A stretch of DNA of 64,000 bases, taken from positions 434,001 to 498,000 of the forward strand of contig SNVD02011027.1 of the NCBI GenBank assembly GCA_013180625.2. Reading direction: 5' to 3'. Each line of letters starts with the position of its first letter. The first letter of the stretch is position 1. Below the pieces are notes generated by a model. The model saw nothing but the letters and a program-made list of their open reading frames with translations, was not told where the DNA came from and searched no databases. This document shows, in pieces, positions 54,746 to 64,000 of the stretch. This DNA comes from Boswellia sacra (lineage: Eukaryota; Streptophyta; Magnoliopsida; Sapindales; Burseraceae). A program made the translations under genes and the position numbers.

Positions 54746-55750
54746 GATGAAATGTCCGTAATAGTTAGGCAATATCGTGCCAGTGCAAAAGAGGGAGGAA
54801 GGGTCCAAATGTGTGTGAATTACTGATACTTGAATAAGGCCTCACCAAAGGATGATTTCACTTTGCCTCACATCCATGTGTTGGTAGCCAGCGCTGCCAC
54901 CAATGTGATGTTTTCCTTTAGCGATGGGTTTTCTGGATAGAACTAGATAATGATGGCCAATGAAGATAAGATGAAAACGGCCTTCATTACGGAATGAGGA
55001 ACCGACTGTTACAAGGTGATGCCCTTCAGATTAAAGAATGCAGAGGTAACGTATCAATGGATGGCGTCACACTGTTTGGTGACATGATGCATAAAGAGAC
55101 AGAAGTCCATATGGATGACATGATGGTGAAATCCAAGGCTCAAGAAGGCCACTTTGAGGCTTTAGACAAATTTCTTGAAAAGGTGAAGAAATATAAGCTG
55201 CAGCTAAATTCAAGAAATTTGTCTTTGGAGTCACCTTAGGAAAGTTGCTAGTGTTTGTAGTTGATAAGAAAGGGATAGATGTAGATCCAGACAAGGTCAA
55301 GTTGATTACAGAGATGCCACCTAAGATCGAAAAAGAACTTTAGGGGTTATTAGGGAAAATCCAATATATCAATCGATTTATTGCTAAACTGATGACCGTT
55401 TATGCACTGCTCTTTAAGCTTTTAAAGAAAGATCAACTGATGGAATGGAATGATCAGTGCTAAGAGGCATTTAAGAAGATTAAGAAGTACTTGCAAAACC
55501 CACTAGTTTTAAGACTGCCAAAACCTGATAATAATTTAATTCTCTACTTGGCTCTCAAAGAGGATGCCATTGGTGCTATACTGGCATAAGAATATGAGAA
55601 TGGTGCAGAGCATGCCATCTATTATCTTAGCTATATAGCTATATAGAGAAAACACTCTTGGCTATAGTTTGGTTCTCAAAAAAGTTAAGGCACTATTTTC
55701 AATCTTATAAAATTAAAGCTGTCTTGAAGGAGGATTCAATGAAGTACCAT
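54746..55750 (+). pseudogene. pol: Tat-D reverse transcriptase and first RNase H, decayed
   Basis: Fragments in several frames: GGRVQMCVNY near 54800, then FSFSDGFSG-like sequence and the VHMDDMMVKSKAQEGHFEAL block (frame 54994-55239). The last carries an intact MDDM catalytic pair. KKGIDVDPDKVKLITEMPP and LLGKIQYINRFIAKLM follow, then AFKKIKKYLQNPLVL of the thumb. The RNase H start is at 55520-55700 (ILYLALKEDAIGAILA). Many frameshifts and stops. Confidence 0.82.
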
Positions 55751-56390
55751 TATGAGGCACCAGCATTGGTAGAGAAGCTAGTGAGATGGATGGTGCATCT
55801 ATTAGAATTTGACATTTAATATGTCACTAAGAAGGTAGTGAAAGGAAGAGTAGTAGCAGAATTTTTGGTAATGAATCCGGTCGAGAATGATGAATCATGG
55901 GAGTTGAAATTCCCACATGAACATCTGGGGATAATCTCGATAGTAGGATGAAGGATGTTCTTTGATGGAGCTGACAATCATAATGGTGATAGAATAGGAG
56001 TTATTCTAGTGCCATCGACCGGAGAAGTCATTCCATTTGCCAAGAAGTTGGAGTTCAAAGTTGCCAATAACATGGCTAAATATGAAGCTTGTGCCTTTGG
56101 TTTGAAAGTTACGATTGCTATGGGCATTGATGAAATAGAAGTGTTTTCATCTTTGAGGCCAATAAAGATTGGGATCCAGGGGAAGGAAGGCTGAAATCGC
56201 ACCTTGAAAACATCATAAGGTTGATTGGGAGGCTAAAGTAATGCACCTTTACCCATCTTCCTAGGAGTAAGAATCAGATGGCTGACATATTGGCTTTGCT
56301 GGCATTAGTTTAGATGAGTACGCAATAATTGTTGGTGAGACCAATAGTGATATCATAAGCATAAGATGAAAAGCCATGGTTCCATGACCT
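55751..56390 (+). pseudogene. pol: Tat-D second (archaeal-type) RNase H
   Basis: The frame 55955-56194 reads MFFDGADNHNGDRIGVILVP, then FAKKLEFKVANNMAKYEACA and GLKVTIAMGIDEIEVFS. The F-D-G-A...G-x-G-V-x-L and N-N-x-A-E/K-Y-E-A pattern is the additional RNase H known from the Tat lineage. The usual Glu of AEYEA is Lys here (AKYEA). Its presence supports the Tat/Ogre assignment. Confidence 0.8.
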
Positions 56391-57597
56391 GAAGAGATAT
56401 CTAGAAGAGAGGGTTCTGCCTGATAAGCTAGTGAGAGAGTTAAGGCTATGCTACAAAGGTTGGCTAAACAATTTACTTGTCATCAAGGAGTGATGTATAA
56501 GAGAATGCCAAGAGGGATGCAATTGAAGTGTGTTGATGAGAAAGAAGCAAGAAGGCTTATGGAAGAAATCCATAATGTTGTTTGTGGGCTACACATGAAT
56601 GCGCTAATACTTGCAAAGAAAATAATTAGGCAAGGCTTTTATTGGATAACCATGGAAACAGATTGGATCCGGTTTGTGAAGAGGTGTCACCCATGTTAGA
56701 TTAATGGAAATTTAATTCACCAGCTGCCTTTAGAGCTACAAGGGATGCATTGACATTATAGGTGAGATAAGGTTGTCAGCCTCTAATGAACATCGATATG
56801 TGGCAGTGGCGATTGACTACTTCACTAAGTGGATAGAAGCTCAGTTCTATAGTAAATTGGGGGCAAGGCAAATGGCAAAATTCATTGAGATATTATATAC
56901 TGATTTGGAGTACCATATCATGCTGTAATTGAAAATGGGGTCCATTTTTAAGCAGAAAGTAAGGCCCTATTTGAGATGTATGGGATTGAACACCATAAGT
57001 TGTCTCCACATAGGCCACAAGCAAATGGAGCAGTAGAAACAACAAAAAAAAAAAACGTCAAGAAAATGTTGGCCACAATCATATAGACATATAAGGATTG
57101 GGCAGAGAAGTTGTTGTTTATGTTATGGGGTTATAGAATAACACCCAGAAGTTTGACAGGCATGATGCCCTTTATCGTTGGTATATGGCTCAGAAGCGGT
57201 CCTAACAATTGAGATAGAAATGAAATTAGCAAGGGTTTTGATAGAAGCAAAAATTCCCAAAGAGGACGGATTCCTAATAGATGTGAATTAATTATTTGGC
57301 TTTGATCGATGAGAAAAGAATAAAGGCCAGATACCACATGCAACTATATTAGAAATGGGTTGCTCGAGCCTTTAACAAAAGAATAAAGGCAAGGAAATTC
57401 AAAGAAGGGCACTTGGTCCTTAAGCAAACCAAGCCAGTAGTATGTGATCCTAGAGGAAAGTTTTAGCTCCACTGGGAGGATATATTCATTGTGGTGAAGG
57501 TCATATCCTGTGGAGTTGTCATCCTATCAGACATGGAAAGGAATGAATTCACTAAACCCATCAATGTACAAAAGCTGAAGAAGTACTATGTATGAAA
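56391..57597 (+). pseudogene. pol: Tat-D integrase, decayed
   Basis: The frame 56448-56699 has LAKQFTCHQGVMYKRMPRGM and HNVVCGLHMNA, plus VKRCHPC for the HHCC part. Broken core: TKWIEAQ near 56825, a YHAVIENGVHF-like block near 56915-56950 where the second catalytic Asp appears changed to Glu, and HRPQANGAVETTKK near 57010 with the catalytic Glu. C-terminal ARYHMQLY-like and EGHLVLKQTKPVV pieces end at KLKKYYV, stop near 57593. Not functional. Confidence 0.82.
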
Positions 57598-57850
57598 AAA
57601 AAAAGATTGAGAGAAAAGATAATTAATTGGAAAACCAAAGGTGACTGATTAATGCTAGGAGTTGTCTCATTGTGCACATGTTATTTGTAGAACAAAAGAT
57701 TGTATTTTTATTAATGAACAAAAGATTGTACTTTTATTAATGAAATGAAGTTATCTTGGTAACAAATATGCCTTTAAAATGTCTTATTATTTTGCATAAT
57801 AACAAAAAGAAAACATCTAATATCTAAGCCAATAATGAAACTAACAATGT
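57598..57850 (+). other. Short intergenic stretch after Tat-D integrase
   Basis: No gene. It includes an A-rich run right after the integrase stop and a near-duplicate 'acaaaagattgta(c/t)tttttatta' at about 57692-57740. Confidence 0.6.
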
Positions 57851-59503
57851 CTTATCTGCCTCTTCGATGGACTATGAATAGGCCCATAATATTGCTCGTG
57901 GCACCATTTCGATCAAATATCTGGATCAGGAATGGAAGCCTAAAAGGCAACCCGTCCTTATAATGGTCATCTATCTCAGAGTCGAGATCACAAAATAGAT
58001 TCTTTTCGATGGTATGATATGACAAAAAATCTTTTACACGCTTTAGAAAATGAGCAAACAGTCTCCCAGGATTGAAAGCAGTCAATGAATCCACGATCCT
58101 TTCCTTCAAACATACTGTCATCACAGTTTAGCGGGATCATAGAATGAACTATGGGTAAAACTCGTTAAAGGTATGCATGTGATATAGGTCATGATGATCA
58201 CATGCTCTAGCCAACACCATGGATAGTGCCAGCTGATCTGAGTATAAAGAATGACTCAAAGCCAGTCGATCCAAGAAGAACATCTTTTAACTCTCCTCCT
58301 CGTATGAAGTCGAGGGCTATAACAGAAAATATCTCCTTCAAGTGGTGCTAGAATGGATAACCTCTCTTATAACCAAATATGAGAAAAGGAAACCAAAAAG
58401 AAAAAGGAAAAAGCCTACTAAGACAAAAGCCTAAAAACGCGGTTTAGGCCAAAAAAAAAAAATTAAGGCAAGTCTGCTAAGGTGAAAACTAAAAAGGCAG
58501 CTTAGTCAAAAAGTTTGGGCAAGTTCGCTAAGTTGAAAACCTGAAGAGGGCGGCTTAGGCAAAAATTGGAGTATAAAAAAAGAAAATGAATTATGACTGA
58601 ACTCACTAAGTCGAAAACTTGAATAGGTGTTTTAGGCAAAAGAAGAACCTAAAGAAGTAAAAAACTGCCATTAAACCTCTGACTCGGATCAATCTTGACT
58701 TAATCTGGTCTGATCAATGCCTCAGCTAGAATAATGGAATTGTTGTGAAACCAAGCCCCATCTAAGGAATAATGGTCATAAGATATGGATCTCTGAAACC
58801 GTTTGGTGAGAGCAATAGAAACTGTGCAAGAAGGCAGAACTAAAGAAGGTGAAGCCAATTGGATGAGGTATTCTCCATGATTCCAGGCAAAGGCATGATG
58901 GAAGATTATGTTACTCTGCTCCTTCTAGTGTGACTACCCATGGAAGAAATTAGAAAGTCAAAGAAATGGGCAAGATATGAAATTGACAGTGTCTGAATAA
59001 TAGGCAAAATGATGTTCTTAGAACTGGATGAATGATAACCAAGTATGGCAGAGAATTCTTCATATAGAGGGCAAAGTTGTTGCCCATTAAAGTGGAAGAC
59101 ATAATTGTGAGAATCCACAGAAAGTTGTGTAGTCCTTAAGAAAAGGGACGTGAAGTTGTACATATCGAAGAATCTTCAGATGATGAAGACCGATAGACTC
59201 GAATTGCCTCCAGTTGTAATCTTTTAGAGGCTTTAAAAGAGTTCTTCAGCTCATCATGTAAAGAGATCCAGAGCCTCCTCTATAGGTATTGGTACACCAG
59301 CTTCTTTTTCCACTATTGCTCAGCAGCCCCATCCACCTCCAGCTCCTCCAATTGCTCCAACTGTTCAAGCCAGTCATGTGATTGGTGACCTCCAGGCTTA
59401 AACCAGTAATGTCGTTTACACATGAGAAAATAATAGACAAATCAACAGCCATGTGATCATTAAAGATCTGAACATACACATCCCCTTTTATTCCACCGGA
59501 CAC
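57851..59503 (-). pseudogene. Tat-D antisense ORF 1, plant-mobile-domain-like
   Basis: Minus-strand frames: 59503-59246, then 59163-58906 with LFLRTTQLSVDSHNYVFHFN and LCPLYEEFSAILGYHSSSSK. This is the pattern (aromatic-H-F/L, P-x-x-E-D/E-F/V-x-x-x-L-G) of plant mobile domains. Broken frames follow with LAEALIRPDQVKID, and 58124-57852 gives ERIVDSLTAFNPGRLFAHFL and DGLPFRLPFLIQIFD. It is transcribed, if at all, opposite to gag-pol. Antisense ORFs between integrase and 3' LTR are known in Tat-lineage elements. Function unknown. Confidence 0.6.
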
Positions 59504-59860
59504 AAGTCTTGTAAGTCTTTTAACTATATGCTTTCCAAGTTTCCTGTCATTTTTTTCTTATCACTAATAAAAATGCAATGTGATGCAGCTGTCATAATCT
59601 TCCATGGAATGAGCTTTTCATATGTAGGCCGCTTCTTATGGGTATGTTTTTACATATATCATATTAGTATCAGGTAAAGTACCCCTCTATACTTCATGTA
59701 TGCATGATTTTTGTCTTAATAGATTTTCTAATTATATGATTCTTTTGCATGGCTAGATGAGTCGTTAGGAGGTTGTCATCTGCAGCAAGAGATAAAGTGT
59801 CTTCAAGCTCAATTTGCTACCTTCTCATTTGATGTTGACAATGATGGCGATGAGTGAAGA
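59240..59860 (+). pseudogene. Possible plus-strand coding remnant with Pro-rich and acidic end
   Basis: On the plus strand TIAQQPHPPPAPPIAPTVQA (near 59305-59370) and LQQEIKCLQAQFATFSF plus an acidic DVDNDGDE ending in TGA (near 59780-59856) read like protein sequence. Between them, CAGGTAAAGT (59690) and GCATGGCTAG (59757) look like donor and acceptor sites. This overlaps antisense ORF 1, so one of the two strands is likely a chance reading. Not recognised. Confidence 0.3.
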
Positions 59861-60300
59861 CTATCACCACCGGCTTCTTTCATGATTTCTTTCATTCATT
59901 TTGTTTCTATGTATGAACTCTTGTGTTATACAATCAAAATGTAAATAACTTTCTGAAATTTGGGAAATCTTCTATTCCAGTTTCATGTATTGTACATATT
60001 TTGATAGATTCAAATTTGTTCAAATTTGTGTTTACATCGTTATTTATTCAATTCTGAATCAAACTACAAAATCTGGAGAGCTCACGTTTGAAATAGCTCA
60101 TTGATACGCGTTCTGGAAGTTGAAGAGTAGTGCGACAGGAGGATCAATGGGCTTATTAGTCCTAATAGCTACTGATGATCGTTAGACAGTCGGGTGGCTA
60201 TTTCTGAGCTATCAATCGATGGTTAGATAGCTGGCCAACAATTTCACCATCCATTTTTTGCCTCATTCTTTCTATCTTTATCTCGTTTTGAGCAATATTT
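59861..60300 (+). other. Spacer with a GC-rich LTR-like patch
   Basis: No gene. The stretch 60125-60245 has the same 'gttagacagtcgggtggcta', 'gatagctggccaac' style as the GC-rich patch of the Tat LTRs (28665-28805, 34635-34755, 49530-49620). This suggests a promoter-like module placed before the second antisense/sense region. Confidence 0.4.
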
Positions 60301-61923
60301 AAGTGCTTTTTTTCTCCAGTGGTCTTCCATACTTTTTTTCTTTTTTTTAAGATTTCTTTCACTCTTCTCACCACCTCTTTCTGCCATTCAATACGTCGAA
60401 GACCTCTTCAAGATCCTCTAGCTGATCTCATTAGCAGATTAACTAGGATTAGTGTGTAATAGGGTGGCTCAAACCCATTCGATATAAGAAGTCATCATCT
60501 GTGGGAACTTGATCTTGTTCAAGTGAAACCCAATCGTGTAATTTGAAACATCTGGATCCATGGCCAGATTAGCCGAATCTATCATCAAAATATGGGCTTT
60601 TGTACCAATCCTACACATGATCACCCAAATGCTACATCATGTTGTTCATGCCAGGAAGGAGGATGCGATAGTAGTTGAATGGGGAAGCAATCCTCATAAT
60701 TGCGAACCAGTTCTCCTAAGGTTTCCATCGCTCAGAGTGAATATACAAAGAATAAAGAAGCATGGCAAGATCGTGATATAAATGAAAATACCAGCTGTAG
60801 TGTCTTTTACCTTATCTTAGGCCATCATATGGATGTAATTGCAAAAGAAGTCTAACTCATGAGACTTTTCAAGCTCCACACGATATGCAGCACACTTCTC
60901 ATCTGTGGGAAAGAAGAATCCTCACAAGCAGGAAGTGGGGAAGGTCAAACTCCCAACTCATATGCCTACATCTATCATGAATAGTATAGAATCAGAAATG
61001 GAGTCATATAGACAAAACACAAAGGCGTAGAAAAGAAAGAAGTTATCTAAAAAAGTGGAGCAAACCTTGTAACCCTAGCAATGCCTTGACAGGCTCGATC
61101 CAAACCAAAATATAATTGGCTAAGAGTAATACGACCCTGGTCGAAATCTCTCACTCAATCAAGATCCTGGAGGGTCAGAAATAGAGTCAAGAAAGTGGTG
61201 TTCAATGCATTAGCAAAGAGCATCGAATCGAGGCACACAATGAAGCTACATGCATTCTGGTCTACTTTGAATCAAGTTAAGTTGGATCTTTGCTTCCAAT
61301 ATTCATATAAGGGAGCATATCAAATTGTAACATCATTTTTTATCTTTAGCTTATAGCCAAAAAGCTGCTGGATCTAGTTTTGCTAATCTTTTGAGTCTGT
61401 GATATAGGCATCAATAGGAATTGTCTCGCTGCCATATGAAAAGTCGATCAGAGCGACAGTATCTAAGGGTATGATAGTCATTTCACCAATAGAAAGATGA
61501 AATGTATAGGTCATGTCCATCCACCTCTCGCACAAGGCAGTTAATGCTCAACAATCATTATATTGAGGGGTGTGTAGAAGACAAGTGATAAACTCATGGA
61601 AACTAGTAGTAGTGATCCTACTCCTAACAGCTTCATTCACTATTTCCAAAAAGTAGCTATGGGCTCCGAAAAATGACCCACGCATCTTGTTATCATGATA
61701 CTCCTAAGGCTAGAAATCAAAGTCTCTAGCTAAATACATGCCTACAAAATCCTAAGAAAATGGAAAAAATGAAGAACAAAGAAAAATACATACCAAGTTG
61801 ATTATGTTGGGAAACCACATTGTAGATAATAGGCACCTCCTAGTCCTTTGGAAGACCATTCAATGTTGATTTCCAGATTGGATCTCTCTTATTCATGTGA
61901 AGATGGACTGAATGATCGGCCAT
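60301..61923 (-). pseudogene. Tat-D antisense ORF 2, plant mobile domain protein remnant
   Basis: Starts MADHSVHLHMNKRDPIW at the ATG complement 61921-61923. After an intron-like GTATGT...TTCTTAG gap (61793-61752) it reads DFVGMYLARDFDF, then SFFGAHSYFLEIVNEAVRSR and TALCERWMDMTYTFHLSIGE, followed by MTIIPLDTVALIDF. The C-E-R-W...T-F-H-L-x-x-G-E-M-T pattern is the signature of plant mobile domains (MAIN/MAIL1-like), found in host proteins and in transposons. Stops accumulate toward 60300. It lies antisense between integrase and 3' LTR. Capture or a family-specific gene are both possible. Confidence 0.65.
61752..61793 (-). other. Intron-like 42-base segment in antisense ORF 2
   Basis: GTATGTATTTTTCTTTG at the start, T-rich body, TTTTCTTAG at the end. 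The sequence has good donor, acceptor and pyrimidine-rich features, but 42 bases is shorter than normal plant introns (usually above 60-70), so splicing is doubtful. Confidence 0.3.
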
Positions 61924-62035
61924 TAGAGAAAGGAAGTCAAGACAAAGATGTATGAGAAAACCAAAACAAAATCAAATGAAAAACAAAGAATCTACGTGCG
62001 AATGAAGTGCTGAGAAGACGAAAGGGCTTTATGTA

Positions 62036-63471
62036 AGCCATAGATCACCGAGTGGCAGTCAAACCACCGACTGGCTATTGACTGACTATTAGACAACTGT
62101 CAAACTATTTGACAATCAGGAAACTGCTTGATAGTTGACTGGTTGCCCCTTGGATGAGGGGTAAGAGGATAAGGAGAAAAAAGAGAAAAAGGGGAAGAAA
62201 AAAAGAAAAGGAAAGAAAAAGAAACGAAATTAAAGAGAGAAGGGAGAGAAGAGAAAAGAAGAAAAACGAGAGAAATAGGTAAAAAAGGAGAAAGAAAAGA
62301 AGAAAGAAAAGAAGAAAATAGAGAAGAAAGGAAAAGAAAAGTGGAAGAAAACTTTGATGTCAGCCTTAAAACTTTGATAGAATCTTTGAAGCATTTCGGT
62401 GGTTAGCACGTGGCCATGAAAGCAGTTTAGCAACTCACAAAGAAAGGATAGCATCGGTTGAATGAAATCCTCAAACGGTCCACACGAGTAAAGAATTCCC
62501 AGAGAGAATAGAAAGTAGAGTTGTTGAAAATAAACTATGTGAGGTAAAAATTTGAATTAATTTGAAATCATTAAGAAGTTTAATATTTTGCTGGAGCTTA
62601 CAAGGACAATGGAGAAATCACCAATGATTCAGAGAATCAAAAACACTTTCCCCAATGGATTAGAAGGAATTGAGAATAGAAGCAAGAATACTTGAACATG
62701 AAACCCGTTGAACATGAAATTTGGAGTAGATTAAAGTAGGTTGAAGAATACTTAGAAGGTGGGCATGAAACCCAACGAATGCAAATTCTGAAGAAATAAT
62801 GGAAAGTACAAAGGATACTTAGCTAAAGGCACAAATAGTGAGAAGGTCTAAAGACTGCAAGGCATTGCATGGAGAATGTTCTCATGTGGGCATGCATTAG
62901 AAGAAAACACTAAGAAATAGGTGTACTTAAGAGTTTTCTATGCCCTTAGAATAGGCGCAAGCCCTAAGAAGATGCGCACTGAAGAGTGTTAAAAATCCTA
63001 ATAAGTAAGTGAACTTAAGAGTGTTTTAATCCCTTAGAAGAGGCATTTGCCCTAAGAAAAGGCACACTGAAAAGTGTTGAAAACCCTAAAAAGTAGGTGC
63101 ATTGAAGAGTGTTAGAAACCTTAAAAAGTAGGTGCACTGAAAAGTGCTAGAAACTCTAAGAAGTAGGTGCACTAAGGAGTGTTTTATCAGAGCATCATAA
63201 GTACGCTTTCTAGCCCTTTAGATGGCACATCCGCCCTTAAATTGGCACATTAGCCCTTAAATAGGCACATCCGCCCTTAGATGGACACATTTGTCCTTGA
63301 ATAAGCACATTTACTTTCATAATGGACACCTTAGCACTTGATTGGGTGCACCTTTTGTAGGAATAGAAGAGGAGAGAGAAATGAAGCAAAGATTGATGGA
63401 ATGAAGATCAAGATGAAGATGTTAAGACGAAAAAAAGGAAGGACGAAGCGAAAGTATTTTGTCCATCTTTA
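62036..63471 (+). other. Tat-D 3' untranslated region with minisatellites and polypurine tract
   Basis: No gene. Order: GC-richer patch (62040-62155), A/G-only tract (62160-62350), unique sequence, 'gtgcactgaagagtgttaga' repeats (62920-63190), and 'ggcacatccgcccttagatg' repeats (63220-63320). A purine-rich AAAAAAAGGAAGGACGAAGC lies at about 63430, 40 bases before the LTR. It matches 9806-11175 inverted and 47685-49182. Confidence 0.65.
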
Positions 63472-64000
63472 TGTCTCACAAACGTCTCCAAAGTGGGGGA
63501 TAAGCTATAGACACTAAAATTTTGAGACTTGATGATGAAAACAAAGATGGATGTCAAGCAAAAAAAATGATCAAAATGCCCTTAGGAGCTATAGAGGAAA
63601 GGGGTAAGAAGGAATTGATGAAAGGTCTCGAAAACTGATTAAGAAAGAATGACTTAATGTAGGAATATACTTATAGAGGATCAATAGATGTTGAATAGGG
63701 TCACATATGGTGGTAAAGAATTCATCATCTATTGAGTCTCAAATTGACCATTTGTACTCGATATTTGAATTCATGGATGTATGTAATATTTTTATAATTT
63801 ATTGTTGAAAAGTAAAGCGATCTAATCCTCTTCCCCTTCCCCCATTTTTGACAGAAATGTAACTCTATTCTCCTCTCTCTATTTGCGGATGAATATATAA
63901 TTGCTTTTTGATTGAAGAATCACCTCACATGGTAAAGAAGATAAAAATAGAATATGTGCATAAAATCAACTACTTAAATGGACTAAGTAACAACATGGTT
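63472..64000 (+). repeat. Tat-D 3' LTR, start only
   Basis: Begins TGTCTCACAAACGTC as inferred from the Tat-A copy and continues 'ggggtaagaaggaattgatg'. It then jumps near 63640 to LTR sequence that lies about 1.1 kb further on in other copies ('acttatagaggatcaatagatg', compare 50535). An internal deletion therefore removed the GC patch and TATA box. It runs off the right edge of the window. Confidence 0.6.

Noticed and set aside
1..64000. tRNA genes suggested by primer-site sequences
   Set aside because: Only 12-20 bases complementary to tRNA 3' ends are present next to LTRs; no cloverleaf or A/B boxes were seen.

Overview
The window looks like a pericentromere-like block of a plant, most likely eudicot, nuclear genome. 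It is AT-rich and made almost entirely of nested, decayed transposable elements. I see no intact host gene, no tRNA or rRNA gene and nothing bacterial. The evidence is plant retrotransposon lineages with plant-type priming sites, plus a CACTA DNA transposon. The species cannot be named from the sequence.

Layout. (1) 1-812 and 7965-11175 are the 3' end (LTR and 3' UTR) of a minus-strand Ty3/gypsy element of Tat/Ogre type (Tat-A). A SIRE-like Ty1/copia element sits in its LTR at 813-7959 with a perfect 5-bp target duplication. (2) 11176-19986 is the 5' two thirds of a minus-strand Athila-like element (Athila-1: LTR, primer site, gag, protease, RT, RNase H, integrase). A solo copia LTR (13492-15297, duplication TATAT) is inserted in its RT. 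(3) 19987-29155 is the gag, leader and 5' LTR of Tat-A. Its gag is split by a 4.8-kb non-autonomous CACTA element (21303-26105, duplication TTA). (4) 29156-29514 is an integrase fragment of a plus-strand Tat element. (5) 29515-34314 is the 3' third of a second minus-strand Athila (Athila-2). (6) 34315-64000 is a run of plus-strand Tat elements (Tat-C then Tat-D) in head-to-tail order. A third Athila (Athila-3, 37017-47684) is inserted in the 3' UTR of Tat-C with a near-perfect 5-bp duplication.

The most interesting content lies between the integrase and 3' LTR of the Athila family. Two separate copies (Athila-2 and Athila-3) carry the same two extra reading frames, each behind a TATA-like box. 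The second is a recognisable intronless relative of LOG, the cytokinin-activating phosphoribohydrolase (32286-32929 minus; 44277-44922 plus). The first is an unrecognised frame with a Lys/Arg-rich stretch followed by a Cys cluster. Both are broken here, but shared position in two insertions means the family carried them while still transposing. Separately, Tat-D carries antisense plant-mobile-domain-like frames between its integrase and 3' LTR, and Tat-C keeps part of the same region.

Nothing here appears capable of autonomous movement. Every coding region has stops, frameshifts or deletions: copia lost RT/RNase H, Athila-3 lost RT and most of RNase H, Tat-D lost most of gag, and the CACTA element has no recognisable transposase. 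Junctions, repeats and motifs were read by eye. No identities, insertion ages or database hits were computed.
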